This document shows, one piece after another, positions 29,135 to 39,926 of a stretch of 64,000 nt of DNA. Every line of letters starts with the position of its first letter. Positions within the stretch are counted from its first letter, which is position 1. A program made the position numbers and the translations under genes. The notes beneath the pieces are model-generated. The model saw only the letters and a program-made list of their open reading frames with translations. It ran no database searches and was not told the DNA's origin. Origin of the DNA: Spirochaetota bacterium (GTDB lineage Bacteria > Spirochaetota > UBA4802 > JAFGJZ01); contig JAFGRW010000054.1 in assembly GCA_016934935.1 (NCBI GenBank), positions 117,073-181,072 on the forward strand. The letters run 5' to 3'.

Positions 29135-30319
29135 TTGCCGATGAAGGACGCTACAATTATTTCTTATCCAGGATATCATGATGATTATCTGCTTTCACTC
29201 ACAGGGTTGCGCTCAAGATATATGGTTCCTTTCGCGGGGCGTTACCGTGTAGTGGATTTTACATTGCGTAATGCTTTTTTTTGTAAGGCTAAAAATCTTT
29301 TTATTTTCAGCCGGGTAAATGATGATCTTGCTTTCTATGTCGAATCTCATCCAATTGTCAAAACAGGCAAAACAACCGTTGTTAAAACCGTTATATCCGA
29401 AAAAACCGAAATCAGAATGATTTATGATATGGTAAAAAGCACACAGACAGCATATTATATTCTTCATTGCGGTGACAACCCTGGTTTTATCAACTTTTAC
29501 AAGCTGTTTGAGAAATACCAGACAAAAAAGGCAGCTACAATACTCTTTAAACTTAAATTGGGTGATAAGGCTTCTCTTGCTTATACGATATTGATTACAA
29601 CGCGTAAGTTTCTTCTTTCTGTTTTAAAAAAAGCTTTGAACAGTAACGAAACCTCACCAAATGTATTCGAAATGATTGTAAACATGCTAATTAATAAAGG
29701 GGTTTTGAACTCGACTTTTAAAGCCACTTATTGGCCGATTAGATCTGTCCCTGATTATTATGATTATAACATGTTTCTTTTCAAGGATCAGGCAAGTTTT
29801 AACCGTATTTACGAAGACAATCTCTTGTTAAGCGGTATCGAACGTGACAATACAACTCAGATAGGCCCTTTTGCCAAGATAACCCGTTCTTATATCTCTG
29901 ATGGATGCATACTCAATGGAACAATTGATAACTCGATTATTTTTCCAGGAGTAATTGTTGCGGAGAGAGCTGTGGTTCGTGATTCTATTCTTTTGCCCTA
30001 TGTCGGAATTGGGCAACAGAGTGTGATTCAGCGTTCTATAATTGATGAATTCACTGATTACAATCAGAGTGATATATTATTTAATATCTCGGAAAAGGTG
30101 CGTATAGGTTCTGACGAATTACAGTTGAAAAACAATGATTTTCCTCGTTCCATATATAATGCTATTACTCTTATTGGTAAAAATAGTATCATTCCTTCTG
30201 GAGTAAGGGTAGGCGCTGCGTGTTATATTGCGTCAGGAGTTTCTTCGTCTGTCTTTGATGAGAAAAAGACTCTTTATGACGGACTTTCAATTTTGAATAG
30301 ACTGGTTAAGAAGGAATGA
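29135..30319 (+). CDS. GlgC/GlgD-like sugar nucleotidyltransferase homologue (degenerate)
   Basis: MVPFAGRYRVVDFTLRNAFFCKAKNLFIFS resembles GlgC/GlgD PFGGKYRxIDFxLSN; C-terminal left-handed beta-helix hexapeptides. Confidence 0.75.
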   Translation: MPMKDATIISYPGYHDDYLLSLTGLRSRYMVPFAGRYRVVDFTLRNAFFCKAKNLFIFSRVNDDLAFYVESHPIVKTGKTTVVKTVISEKTEIRMIYDMVKSTQTAYYILHCGDNPGFINFYKLFEKYQTKKAATILFKLKLGDKASLAYTILITTRKFLLSVLKKALNSNETSPNVFEMIVNMLINKGVLNSTFKATYWPIRSVPDYYDYNMFLFKDQASFNRIYEDNLLLSGIERDNTTQIGPFAKITRSYISDGCILNGTIDNSIIFPGVIVAERAVVRDSILLPYVGIGQQSVIQRSIIDEFTDYNQSDILFNISEKVRIGSDELQLKNNDFPRSIYNAITLIGKNSIIPSGVRVGAACYIASGVSSSVFDEKKTLYDGLSILNRLVKKE

Positions 30320-31446
30320 TAGGTGAAGTAAAAAAACCGCGACGTTACACTGCCTCTAGCTCCGAAGAAAAAATATCAAAGTATATCGAAGAAAATAGAA
30401 GGCGGGACGGCTTCCATCTGAAAAGTATGGGCAAGATTTCCCCTGTTATGTTTGTATCGTATAGTAAAAAGAGGCTGGAGTTTTCTTCACCTAAACAATT
30501 ACACTCAAAAAAACTTAGACTTTACTGGAAAAATATCTACCATTGTGAACTTGATACGATTGCAATAGCTGAACCGCGACCATCAGGTGAACACTTTATC
30601 TATACTGTCAAGATTAGATATCTTTTAACTCCGGAGAGCCAACGCTTCGAGCTGCGCTATACCGTACCAGCTGATGTCTATAAGCTAGGCAGAATTACTA
30701 TTCCTCTAGTTGAAGAAACAGCAGTTTCGATACTTAATAGTGATGATTATCAGAATTGCAAAAAAGAGATGCTGCAGAAGCTCGAATACTATGACTTTTT
30801 CAGAATTTTCCCTTTCCAGAGTGCTGGAGCACCAAGCGAAGTTGTTTTTTCCATGATTTCAAATACAATACTTTATCTTAAAGATATTTCTCAATATAAT
30901 AATTTTATTGAAAAAAACTCAGCATTCTTTGATGTTCATAAATCTTTGCGTAGTCATCTGCTTAACAGACTAAAAACTCTTAATCTACGCTACCACTCTC
31001 TTTTGGTTAGACCATTTGATTACGTGACAATAGCAGGTTCGCAATTTACCCTGGCTTATTTTGTTGTTGCCCGCAGCAGTGAAGAGATAACTAATGATGA
31101 CATCTTATATCTTGATCGTATCGCGCATGATTTTTATCAATCACTTCAGGGTTCATTGTATAAAGTGAAAAACTGTCAAGGAAGAATATTGAATTTATCT
31201 GTCACAGGTGCCAGAATTTTTTTCAAACATGAAATGGTAAACTGTATAAGTGTTTCAAGCGAGATGAGTGTCGTTTTCAGTATTGTTGGAGTAGCCGATA
31301 TTTCAATTGCTGGAGAAGTTGTTTATATCGAACAAAAGAAAAACGGAGTAATTATTGGTTTTGTTTTCCGTAAATCACCTTTTGGAAGCCGGTTGGGGAA
31401 GTTCCTGCATGAAACATTTCAAAATCATGGACTCTCAATCTGTTAA
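30316..31446 (+). CDS. PilZ-domain-like protein
   Basis: C-terminal CQGRILNLSVTGARIFF...VGVADISIAGEVVYIEQ PilZ-like pattern; ATGA overlap with upstream gene. Confidence 0.6.
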   Translation: MIGEVKKPRRYTASSSEEKISKYIEENRRRDGFHLKSMGKISPVMFVSYSKKRLEFSSPKQLHSKKLRLYWKNIYHCELDTIAIAEPRPSGEHFIYTVKIRYLLTPESQRFELRYTVPADVYKLGRITIPLVEETAVSILNSDDYQNCKKEMLQKLEYYDFFRIFPFQSAGAPSEVVFSMISNTILYLKDISQYNNFIEKNSAFFDVHKSLRSHLLNRLKTLNLRYHSLLVRPFDYVTIAGSQFTLAYFVVARSSEEITNDDILYLDRIAHDFYQSLQGSLYKVKNCQGRILNLSVTGARIFFKHEMVNCISVSSEMSVVFSIVGVADISIAGEVVYIEQKKNGVIIGFVFRKSPFGSRLGKFLHETFQNHGLSIC

Positions 31447-31472
31447 TAGCCGTTTTTTTGGAGATAACAATG

Positions 31473-33098
31473 GGTTTTCTGTCAAAAATAACAAGAATTA
31501 TGCTGTTTGTCTTGTTTTCTTCGGTAGCTTTGGCTGATGAGATCGCCGTGATGCCTTATCTTGTAGAAACTACCGAAGTTTCTGCAGGAAATAGTCTGGA
31601 TGTTGAATACGCCGGATTACTCGGGATTGCCGCGGCAGTTGAATACGGGCTGGACTTTTACAGTATGGATAACCTGAAAAAGGATCTTAAAAATATCGGA
31701 ATCGATTATCACAGTATTTTAACTGCCGATGACCTTAGACTGCTTGCCAGGAGAAGGATGCTCAAATATATTGCAACAGGTACAATTTATAAGACATCCA
31801 GCGGTTACACTGTAAAAACTGTTCTTTATGATAGTAAAACTGACCAGATCGTAGCCAGGAGTTCGGTATCCGGTCGAACCCTTTTTGACACAGTAAAAAA
31901 AGATTTACATGATATTTTCAGATATATGCCGACTGCCAAAACGGATTCAAAAACCGTAATCGCTGAATCAGTGCTATTACTTGATTGTTCTTATAATATG
32001 ATTAACGAAAAAGTTGCTTTGGTCGATTCACTGAAAAAACATTATGAAACAATTTTTCGGCAATATCCCGGTAGCAAAGTATACTGCCTCGCTTTTAATT
32101 CTCAAATGAAATCAGAAACCAGGAGCTTTTTTACATCAGGGGCTTTAAATAGTTATCTGGATAATATCAAGTTTAATGCATCTAATAATGACAAATCAAT
32201 TCGTTCGGCGCTGGATAGTGCTGTGTCAAACATAAAATTTCAGAACGGTTCCTTGCGCTATATCGTATTTCCCTTCAACTCTAACATGAAAAATATTTCA
32301 TACTTTACACGATTCGCAAATCAGGTTGCCGCCAGAAGGGCTGCTGTTTATCCAGTGGTGGGGGCGAAGGTTGATATCTCAAACAATGCTGCCTTAACAT
32401 CCCTTGCCGAGAGAACAGGAGGAAAATTTTATCCTCTTTTGTACCATCAGGTTTTTTTTGACCGTAAAGCAGAGAGTTTTCATCTCTTTATGAGATCCGG
32501 ACGTCTTTATTTCTCGGAACTTCCATATCCGCAGTGGAATTCAGAGTTTAAAAGCGGCGAAGTAAAACAGCAGTTTGATGTCCCTACCTGGTTAAACCCA
32601 TACAATCTGGAAAAATATTATAGAGATGGCCTTAAAAGGGTTATCGTCAAGAGTAATCCGCTTGAAGTAAATTCAAGATTTGTATTTGCGGATATTATTG
32701 ACAGGTTTAATAAAAAGAATAGTAGGTCTGGTTACAGTGCAACAATAGCCAGAGTAATGCTCAGTTCTGTCAATGGGTCGGTATGGGTTGATGTCAAGGA
32801 TCATGATTCTTTAGAATATTTTTCTCGGTTAAAAAAATCGGGTGTTTATAGTTTGATTGGAGTCCGGCTTCAGGTTGATAGTGACTCTGTATATGGATAC
32901 AGTATAAATCCAAAGGCTTTTGTTTTTTCTGTTCCCCAGAATTCTGTGCCGGAGTCGCTTAAGGTTGATTTGAACGATTTGCTTGGCAGTCCTTCTTCAT
33001 ATACAGAAAAAGGGCTTCTTGAACCACCTGTCTGGTTTATAAATGTCAAGGTTCAAATGATCGATTTAAAAACCGATGTTAAAGACATAAGATCTTAA
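31473..33098 (+). CDS. Exported protein with TolB-N/CsgG-like and VWA-like domains
   Basis: Signal peptide; EIAVMPYLVE...KYIATGTIYKTSSGYTVKTVLYD; VLLLDCSYNMINEKVALVDSL resembles VWA start. Confidence 0.55.
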   Translation, partial: GFLSKITRIMLFVLFSSVALADEIAVMPYLVETTEVSAGNSLDVEYAGLLGIAAAVEYGLDFYSMDNLKKDLKNIGIDYHSILTADDLRLLARRRMLKYIATGTIYKTSSGYTVKTVLYDSKTDQIVARSSVSGRTLFDTVKKDLHDIFRYMPTAKTDSKTVIAESVLLLDCSYNMINEKVALVDSLKKHYETIFRQYPGSKVYCLAFNSQMKSETRSFFTSGALNSYLDNIKFNASNNDKSIRSALDSAVSNIKFQNGSLRYIVFPFNSNMKNISYFTRFANQVAARRAAVYPVVGAKVDISNNAALTSLAERTGGKFYPLLYHQVFFDRKAESFHLFMRSGRLYFSELPYPQWNSEFKSGEVKQQFDVPTWLNPYNLEKYYRDGLKRVIVKSNPLEVNSRFVFADIIDRFNKKNSRSGYSATIARVMLSSVNGSVWVDVKDHDSLEYFSRLKKSGVYSLIGVRLQVDSDSVYGYSINPKAFVFSVPQNSVPESLKVDLNDLLGSPSSYTEKGLLEPPVWFINVKVQMIDLKTDVKDIRS

Positions 33099-33338
33099 AC
33101 AATATAGAGGTTCTTGATAAAGATTTTTTAATTAATGTCGACAAAAACATGTTTATGTGATATGATCATATTTAATTGCATATTTTTTTATCATAATTAG
33201 TTATAATTATCAAATGTGATTAATTATATTTAATGTTATAAATTGATAAAATAGCCTTGGTTCAGACGACAGATGAAATAAAATGATAATTTGAAATCTT
33301 TAATAAACGAGATTTATACTGCATTTTTTGGGAGCGTT

Positions 33339-34571
33339 ATGAGGATTATTGCTGGTTTTATAGTATTATTGATATTCATACCTGTTTTTGCTCAAAGCAG
33401 GCAATCTGTTGTGATTACAGATTTTTATAATACATCACGTATTAAAACTTCGGATCACTATTCCACAATTGTGCCTGATAATATCAGAACCGAATTAGAT
33501 CGAACCGGTTATTATTCTGTTAAACGTACAGTCATGAGGAATATTGAGTTAGATGAAGATGGTATTAAAAAAGCTGCTGTTGAATCAAATGCCGATTACT
33601 TTATTACCGGTGAATACACCTCAAGAGGTGGAGAAATTGGTGTCAGTGCGCATGTGTACGTAAAAAATATCGATAAAGTAGTTACAATAGTGATGGAGCC
33701 TAAACGGGTTGGTGTTTTTCTTAATGAAATAATAGATAACATTTCCTTAAAAATTGGTTTCGAGTTGCAGAAGTATCGTGACAGGTCTGGAGAGATGCCG
33801 GTTATTGAACCAGCATCTTCTGATTTTAGCTATTATGCCGAAATTAATATCAGTTCGCCTTTCCCCGACATGCCGGTTTATTATACCCTTGACGGAACTC
33901 TTCCCGGGCCGGGAAACGGGTTTCGCTATAGTAATCCTTTTACTGTTTATAATGAAACTGTTGTGAAGGCTGTCTCGATTGATAAAGAGGGAGTTCCGTC
34001 GGATGTTGCGGTTAAGAATTTCCGCCCGCTTTTTGTTCCTTCTGTTTTTGATTTTAAGATTCTTTATGGAGTTATGCAGTTTATTAGTTCTGGTGATGAT
34101 GTTGAATCGCCAATTGACACAACAATTATTTCAGTTGTTCCGGTTTTTTACCTTGGAGGGTTTGACAAATTTAAGAAGACAGCTGTTGTACGCAATTTGG
34201 GTTTTGGTGGATGGTTTGATTTTGCAAATGCTGACCTTGATGGTGGTTTTCAGTACAAGATACAGGGATACAGCGGTGGTGTTTTTCTCAGGTTTAATCC
34301 CTTTAATAACTTGTCTTTAGAGATCCCTTTTACTGTAGGCAAGATGCGGACTTCATTGGTTGAAGAGATGTCAGTTTATGAAAATATTTTTTCAGAGCCG
34401 GGTGATACACTGGCAAGTGATCTTGAGACATATTGTAATAGTGGCATAGTTGTTGCGTATCGAGTAAGTAATTTTCAATTTATTGCATCAGCTACAATGA
34501 AATATCTTCTTTCCGACGACGACCCAACAAAAATTCTTGTGTATCAGGCAGGTGCTGGTGTCTGCTACTGA
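33339..34571 (+). CDS. Exported protein with TolB-N/CsgG-like domain, chitobiase/Fn3-associated-like repeat and C-terminal beta-barrel
   Basis: VVITDFYNTSRI..ADYFITGEY; SPFPDMPVYYTLDGTLPGPG..YSNPFTVYNETVVKAVSID; C-terminal aromatic Y. Confidence 0.55.
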   Translation: MRIIAGFIVLLIFIPVFAQSRQSVVITDFYNTSRIKTSDHYSTIVPDNIRTELDRTGYYSVKRTVMRNIELDEDGIKKAAVESNADYFITGEYTSRGGEIGVSAHVYVKNIDKVVTIVMEPKRVGVFLNEIIDNISLKIGFELQKYRDRSGEMPVIEPASSDFSYYAEINISSPFPDMPVYYTLDGTLPGPGNGFRYSNPFTVYNETVVKAVSIDKEGVPSDVAVKNFRPLFVPSVFDFKILYGVMQFISSGDDVESPIDTTIISVVPVFYLGGFDKFKKTAVVRNLGFGGWFDFANADLDGGFQYKIQGYSGGVFLRFNPFNNLSLEIPFTVGKMRTSLVEEMSVYENIFSEPGDTLASDLETYCNSGIVVAYRVSNFQFIASATMKYLLSDDDPTKILVYQAGAGVCY

Positions 34572-35301
34572 TTTATTATTGTTTGATTGTGGAAATAGTA
34601 CAATTAATTCCGCAATAAGCCGTAATGGTGATTTTCCGGATAATTACTTTACTTTTAATCATAAAAATAGCGATATTAAAGATCAACTTGTCTCATATAT
34701 CCGCAAAAATGGAATTTTTAGAGCTGTTTTTGTGTCTGTTGTTCCCATGTTAACACAAACCCTGCTATCTGTATTTGAAAAAGAAAAAGTAGCTTATATC
34801 GAATTTTGTGCGGATCAATGCGGGGTTTCTTCCTTATATGCTAATCCAGGTAGTGACCGAATACTCTTCGCCTATTCAATAAAAACCTTTTACCCGGGGC
34901 GAGCTATGTGTCTAATTGATGCTGGAACGGCTTTAACGGTTGACGGTCTTGACAGAAGTGGAAGATTTTTAGGTGGTTATATTATGCCGGGAGTAAAAAC
35001 AGCTTTCACATCTATTGCAAGAGGTGCCGCACTTCTTTCGGGGTATGAACTATCAATCTCGCATTCTGTTGGAATAGATACCGAATCAAGTTTTTGTTCC
35101 GGTTTATCTGTTTTATATTCCGGAGGTCTAAAGGCGGCAATGGAAAAAATATCGGCATTGTCCGGAGGCAAGGTGGATGTTGTTTTGACGGGTGGGGATG
35201 GACCTTTGGTTAAAGAGCTTTTATCTGATTGTTTGCTTGTTTATGATCCACTTATTCTTCTAAAGGGACTTGTTGTTTATTATTATAATTGTTCGCATTG
35301 A
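34558..35301 (+). CDS. coaX: Type III pantothenate kinase
   Basis: LLLFDCGNSTINSAI, LIDAGTALTVDGL, GGYIMPGVKTAFTSI; GTG start overlapping the previous gene. Confidence 0.93.
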   Translation: MSATDLLLFDCGNSTINSAISRNGDFPDNYFTFNHKNSDIKDQLVSYIRKNGIFRAVFVSVVPMLTQTLLSVFEKEKVAYIEFCADQCGVSSLYANPGSDRILFAYSIKTFYPGRAMCLIDAGTALTVDGLDRSGRFLGGYIMPGVKTAFTSIARGAALLSGYELSISHSVGIDTESSFCSGLSVLYSGGLKAAMEKISALSGGKVDVVLTGGDGPLVKELLSDCLLVYDPLILLKGLVVYYYNCSH

Positions 35302-35351
35302 TCTTTTGAAAGGGTATTAACCAAAAAAAGACTTGCAATATAGCCGGCCTA

Positions 35352-35369
35352 TACAATAGTAGTATTGTA
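35352..35369 (+). repeat. Short hairpin
   Basis: TACAATA-GTAG-TATTGTA. Confidence 0.6.
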
Positions 35370-35375
35370 ATGATT

Positions 35376-35403
35376 AAAAGAGTGGGTTTCCGCTCTTTTT
35401 TTA
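35376..35403 (+). terminator. Rho-independent terminator after coaX
   Basis: AAAAGAGTGG-GTTT-CCGCTCTTTT followed by T-tract. Confidence 0.85.
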
Positions 35404-35459
35404 TTTGGGAGACTGCGTTTCTGTTGGTCGCGTTGCTGCCCTTTTGCCAGGTTTAAGAT

Positions 35460-35906
35460 TTGAATCAAGTAAAAAAAGACCTCTTCATGTCACTTGCCGA
35501 ACAGACCGCACTCCGCAGTGGAATTGAGATTTATGATATTGTTGTGCAGTTTCGCAAGGGAGTAGTCAGAGTCGATATCCGTATCGATAATGGTGCGACT
35601 GTTTCTCATAATGACTGCTCTCTTTTTTGTACCAACTATATAGAAGTTTTAAAAGAGCATGGTCTTGAAAATGAGGCCGCCGTAGAGGTCTCCTCTCCCG
35701 GTTTAAAACGTAAAATACGCAACCATAAAGAGTGGCTTCGATTTGAAGGCGCACCTGTGAAAGTTACTTATTCTGACGGGAAAGGGTCGGTAACAGTAAA
35801 AGGGGTTGCAAAAGAGGTCCTTAAAGATTCGGTGGTTGTTGTAGAAAATAAAAAAAAGCATGTTGTAGGTTATGATACTATCCGGCATGCCAATCTTGAT
35901 TACTGA
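35460..35906 (+). CDS. rimP: Ribosome maturation factor RimP
   Basis: VRVDIRIDNGATVSHNDCSLF..VEVSSPGLKRKIRN; position upstream of nusA. Confidence 0.92.
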   Translation: MNQVKKDLFMSLAEQTALRSGIEIYDIVVQFRKGVVRVDIRIDNGATVSHNDCSLFCTNYIEVLKEHGLENEAAVEVSSPGLKRKIRNHKEWLRFEGAPVKVTYSDGKGSVTVKGVAKEVLKDSVVVVENKKKHVVGYDTIRHANLDY

Positions 35907-35920
35907 AGGTCATAGAAAAG

Positions 35921-37240
35921 ATGAATGTAAACTTTTTTGAGGCGTTGCATCAAATTGCAACCGAAAAAGGGATTTCCGGAGACGAATTGGAGCAGATTGT
36001 TGAAGCATCAATGGTTTCTGCCTATAAAAAACAGTTCGGTACAACCGATAATATGCGTGTTGTCTTTGATCGCGATAAAAAAACCATAGCGATAGCCTCC
36101 TTGAAGCTTGTTGTTCGCAAACCTCAAAATCCAGGTGAGGAGGTTGGTCTTGATGTGGCACGAGAGGTTAAACCGGATATTCAGATCGGTGATAGCATTG
36201 AGATGAATGATGATCCTTTCAAACTTTTTGGTCGAATTGCTACACAGACCGCCAAACAGGTGATCATACAGAGAATAAAGGAAGCTGAGAAAAATATTAT
36301 ATTTGTTGAGTTTAAGGCGAAAGAAAAGCAGCTGATTAATGGTTTTATGCAAAGGCGTTCCAACAATACTATCTTTGTTGATATTGGACATGGTGGTGTA
36401 GAAGGTATATTGCCGCGAAGGGAGCAATCTCCACTTGAGTTTTATAAGGAAGGAGATCGAATTAAAGCGCTTGTTTTAAATGTCGAAAATAAGACTAAAG
36501 GTCCGAATATTATTCTCTCTCGTGTTGCCCCGGATTTTATAAAAGAGCTGTTTAAAATGGAAATTCCGGAAGTATATGATGGAATTGTTGAAATAAAGAG
36601 AGTTGTTCGTGATCCGGGAATGCGTACCAAGGTAGCTGTAACCAGCTATGAGCGTGACATTGATGCTGTTGGTGCCTGCGTGGGAATGAAAGGAAGTCGT
36701 ATTCAGGCAATCGTTCGCGAACTTGAAGGCGAAAAAATTGACATAATTGAGTATTCTACAGAAAAAAGGGTTTTAGCTGAAAATGCTTTGACTCCAGCTC
36801 GCATCAATGAAATTTATGAAACTCGAGATGGTGGTTTAATAGCTGTTGTTACTTCTGATCAGTATAATCTTGCTGTAGGTCGTGCGGGTCATAATGTGCG
36901 GTTGGCATCACAGCTCTGCGGCGTAGAGGTTCGTGTTAAAACTGAGGAGCAGTATAGAGAACTAGTCGAGTCTGATGATTCTATGCTTATGTCGAATCAG
37001 CTTTTCTCAGAACCGGTTGAAGACGAAACTTCTCTTACTGAACTCGATCTCGACTCTCGTACGATTGAGCTTCTCGAAAAAGGTGGTATTTTTTCTGTTG
37101 AAGAGCTTGTTGAAAGCACAATTGATGATATAAAAAATATTGATGGTATAGGCGAAAAAACCGCACGTCGAATTTTTGAGATTTTGGCAGAAGTTGTTGA
37201 TTTTGAAGATGAAGAAGATGAAGAAGATGAAGAAGAATAG
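35921..37240 (+). CDS. nusA: Transcription termination/antitermination factor NusA
   Basis: S1/KH domains, DAVGACVGMKGSRIQAIVREL, QYNLAVGRAGHNVRLASQL; acidic C-terminal tail. Confidence 0.97.
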   Translation: MNVNFFEALHQIATEKGISGDELEQIVEASMVSAYKKQFGTTDNMRVVFDRDKKTIAIASLKLVVRKPQNPGEEVGLDVAREVKPDIQIGDSIEMNDDPFKLFGRIATQTAKQVIIQRIKEAEKNIIFVEFKAKEKQLINGFMQRRSNNTIFVDIGHGGVEGILPRREQSPLEFYKEGDRIKALVLNVENKTKGPNIILSRVAPDFIKELFKMEIPEVYDGIVEIKRVVRDPGMRTKVAVTSYERDIDAVGACVGMKGSRIQAIVRELEGEKIDIIEYSTEKRVLAENALTPARINEIYETRDGGLIAVVTSDQYNLAVGRAGHNVRLASQLCGVEVRVKTEEQYRELVESDDSMLMSNQLFSEPVEDETSLTELDLDSRTIELLEKGGIFSVEELVESTIDDIKNIDGIGEKTARRIFEILAEVVDFEDEEDEEDEEE

Positions 37241-37337
37241 AAGTTGGCTAAACAGAATAAAAAAGTAATTGTACTTAACCGGTTGTTTTAGACGGTTGTA
37301 TAAAATATGAGTTTTAAAAGTACCCATAAGGAATTAA

Positions 37338-39926
37338 ATGAAAGCAGAAGAAATTGCAAAGAAGAATTTGGTAAAAACTGAAGATGTGTTCAGCATCTGT
37401 AAAGACTTAGGTATCGAATGTAAAGATGCCGAGAGTAGTCTCTCGGATAGTGATACTTTTCTGATCGAAAAGAAAATTGAGACTATTATAGCCGAAAAGA
37501 AAGCTAAAACTCAAAAGAAAGCGTCTAGCGGTGTTAAAAAAAAGATTAAATTAAAAAGAAAAGTTTCGGCAGATGCGGAATCTCATGTAATTTCTGAAAT
37601 AAAAAAACATTCCGATGAAATTGCTCCAGAAAAAACAGGAGCTGATAAAACTTCTCAACCAAAGAGCGCTGTAAAAAAATCTTCAGAGCGGCCTGCTGAT
37701 AAGCCAAGTGCGTCTCGTCCAGTTCAGGGGCGAACTGCAGCTTCTTCTTCACCAAGGAGTAATACAGCACGTCCACAAGGTTTTGATTCACGACGTCCTG
37801 CTTCGGGAAGCCGTCCGACACAGGGCACCCGTCCTGCACAAGGTGCACGTCCTGGGCAAACTGCGCGTCCGACACAGGGTGCACGTCCGGCTCAGGGAGC
37901 GCGTCCCGGACAATCTTCAACCGGACAGCGTCGCCCGACAGGTGCGGGAGCTACGCCTTTTACTAAATCCACACAAGAGGTTCCTGTAGCATCAGAAGTT
38001 GGCGATAAGTCCGGCAAGTCAAAAAGACGTAATCGTGAACGCGATAAAGAACGAGAAAATCTTAAGAATAAACGCAGCGAAAAACTTGATCGCGAACAGC
38101 GGGTATATAATAGCCACATTACAAAAAAACGAAAACCTGTTGTGAAACAGGTGCGTGAAGCAGTTACTCCGGACAATATTGAAATAACTGAAAATATCTC
38201 TGTTGGCGACCTGGCCAAAAAGCTTAATGTTAAAGCAAACGAAGTAATTGGGAAACTGATGAAATTAGGCGTTCTTGCCACTATTAACCAGATCCTTGAC
38301 TCCGAAACTGCCGAAATTTTAGCTGAGGAGTACGGAACTTCTGTCAAAGTAGTATCATTATACGATGAAACCGTAATAAAAGAAGATGAAATACAAAAGG
38401 ATATAGATGTTATTCAACGACCGCCTATTGTTACTGTTATGGGACATGTCGATCATGGTAAAACCAAGCTTCTTGATACAATAAGAAAATCAAACGTTAC
38501 AGCTGGTGAGCATGGAGGCATAACACAGCATATTGGAGCCTATAAAGTAAAAGTACATGATCAGTGGGTAACATTTCTTGATACACCGGGCCATGCCGCT
38601 TTCACAACCATGCGAGCAAGAGGAGCGCGTGTAACCGATATCGTAATATTAATAGTAGCCGCTAATGATGGCGTTATGCCTCAAACAGTAGAGGCCATAA
38701 ATCACGCAAAAGAGGCAAATGTTCCTATAATTGTTGCGATTAACAAGATTGACCTCCCAGAAGCTAATCCTGCTAAGGTCAGGCAGGAGCTTGCAGGGTA
38801 TGATCTCGTGCCCGAGGAGTGGGGTGGAACAACTCTCTATTGCGAAATAAGTGCTAAAAATGACATAAATGTAAACGCATTGCTTGAGCAGGTTCTTATG
38901 CAGGCCGAAATTCTTGAACTTAAGGCTAATCCGAGATTGAGGGCAAAGGGTTCTGTAATTGAAGCTAAGCTTGATCCGGGTCGTGGTGCTGTTGCTACTC
39001 TTCTTGTAGAGACTGGTACATTGCATGTCGGAGACTCATTCGTTGTTGGTATATATGCCGGTAAAATAAGAGCCATGTTTGATGATCAGGGGAACTCCGT
39101 TACTGAAGCGGGACCTGCGATGCCTGTTGAGATATTGGGACTTGATGGCATACCATCAGCAGGTGATCCGTTCCAGGTTGTAGCTTCTGAAAAGTATGCC
39201 AAACAGATTGCGGGCAAGAGACAGGAGTTGCGACGTGTTGAATCTGCAAAACAGGTTAAAAAGGTATCTCTTGAAGATCTTAACGATATGATTAAGGAAG
39301 GAGAGGTACAGGATGTACGTCTCATAATTAAAGCAGATGTTGACGGTTCCGTTCAGGCTCTTAAAGATGCGCTTGAAAAACTGTCTACTGATGAAGTACG
39401 TGTTAAGGTGATACATGCTGCAGCAGGTGGAATTAACGAGTCAGATGTTATGCTGGCTTCTGCCTCCAATGCCATTGTTATAGGATATCATGTCAGACCT
39501 ACTCCAAAAGTTTCCGATCTCGCGGATCAGGAAAAAGTTTCGATAAAGACCTACAATATTATTTTTGAAGTTACTCAAGACATCAAAAGTGCTATGGAAG
39601 GCATGCTTAAACCGGATATCGAAGAAGAATCTACTGGTATGGCCGAAGTCATGCAGGTTTTCAAGATTTCAAAATTGGGAACAATAGCTGGATGTACAGT
39701 GATTAAGGGTAAGGTTCATAGAACGAACAAAGTTCGCCTTTTGCGTGACGGTGTTGTTCTTTTTGATGGAGATTTGAAATCGCTTAAACGCTTTAAGGAT
39801 GATGCAAATGAAGTTGAAATGGGACAGGAATGCGGTATAGGGCTGAATAAATTTAATGATATAAAAGTCGGTGATATTTTTGAATCTTACAGGCTTGTAG
39901 AAATAGCTAAAAAGTTGGGTGATTAA
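37338..39926 (+). CDS. infB: Translation initiation factor IF-2
   Basis: [50 protein letters not shown]. Confidence 0.98.
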   Translation: MKAEEIAKKNLVKTEDVFSICKDLGIECKDAESSLSDSDTFLIEKKIETIIAEKKAKTQKKASSGVKKKIKLKRKVSADAESHVISEIKKHSDEIAPEKTGADKTSQPKSAVKKSSERPADKPSASRPVQGRTAASSSPRSNTARPQGFDSRRPASGSRPTQGTRPAQGARPGQTARPTQGARPAQGARPGQSSTGQRRPTGAGATPFTKSTQEVPVASEVGDKSGKSKRRNRERDKERENLKNKRSEKLDREQRVYNSHITKKRKPVVKQVREAVTPDNIEITENISVGDLAKKLNVKANEVIGKLMKLGVLATINQILDSETAEILAEEYGTSVKVVSLYDETVIKEDEIQKDIDVIQRPPIVTVMGHVDHGKTKLLDTIRKSNVTAGEHGGITQHIGAYKVKVHDQWVTFLDTPGHAAFTTMRARGARVTDIVILIVAANDGVMPQTVEAINHAKEANVPIIVAINKIDLPEANPAKVRQELAGYDLVPEEWGGTTLYCEISAKNDINVNALLEQVLMQAEILELKANPRLRAKGSVIEAKLDPGRGAVATLLVETGTLHVGDSFVVGIYAGKIRAMFDDQGNSVTEAGPAMPVEILGLDGIPSAGDPFQVVASEKYAKQIAGKRQELRRVESAKQVKKVSLEDLNDMIKEGEVQDVRLIIKADVDGSVQALKDALEKLSTDEVRVKVIHAAAGGINESDVMLASASNAIVIGYHVRPTPKVSDLADQEKVSIKTYNIIFEVTQDIKSAMEGMLKPDIEEESTGMAEVMQVFKISKLGTIAGCTVIKGKVHRTNKVRLLRDGVVLFDGDLKSLKRFKDDANEVEMGQECGIGLNKFNDIKVGDIFESYRLVEIAKKLGD

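Noticed and set aside
33099-33290. AT-rich region with TATGATCATA-like palindromes, considered as a possible replication or regulatory element
   Set aside because: Low-complexity AT-rich intergenic sequence; no DnaA-box cluster or clear motif visible.
37199-37240. GAAGATGAAGAAGATGAAGAAGATGAA tandem repeat
   Set aside because: Encodes the acidic tail of NusA; ordinary low complexity.
37811-37915. Short direct repeats (CGTCC-GCACARGGTGCACGTCC-like, ~18 nt period), superficially CRISPR-like
   Set aside because: In-frame coding repeats of the [10 protein letters not shown] low-complexity linker of IF-2; imperfect and no spacers.
38649-39416. Minus-strand ORFs inside infB
   Set aside because: Shadow ORFs with no independent support.
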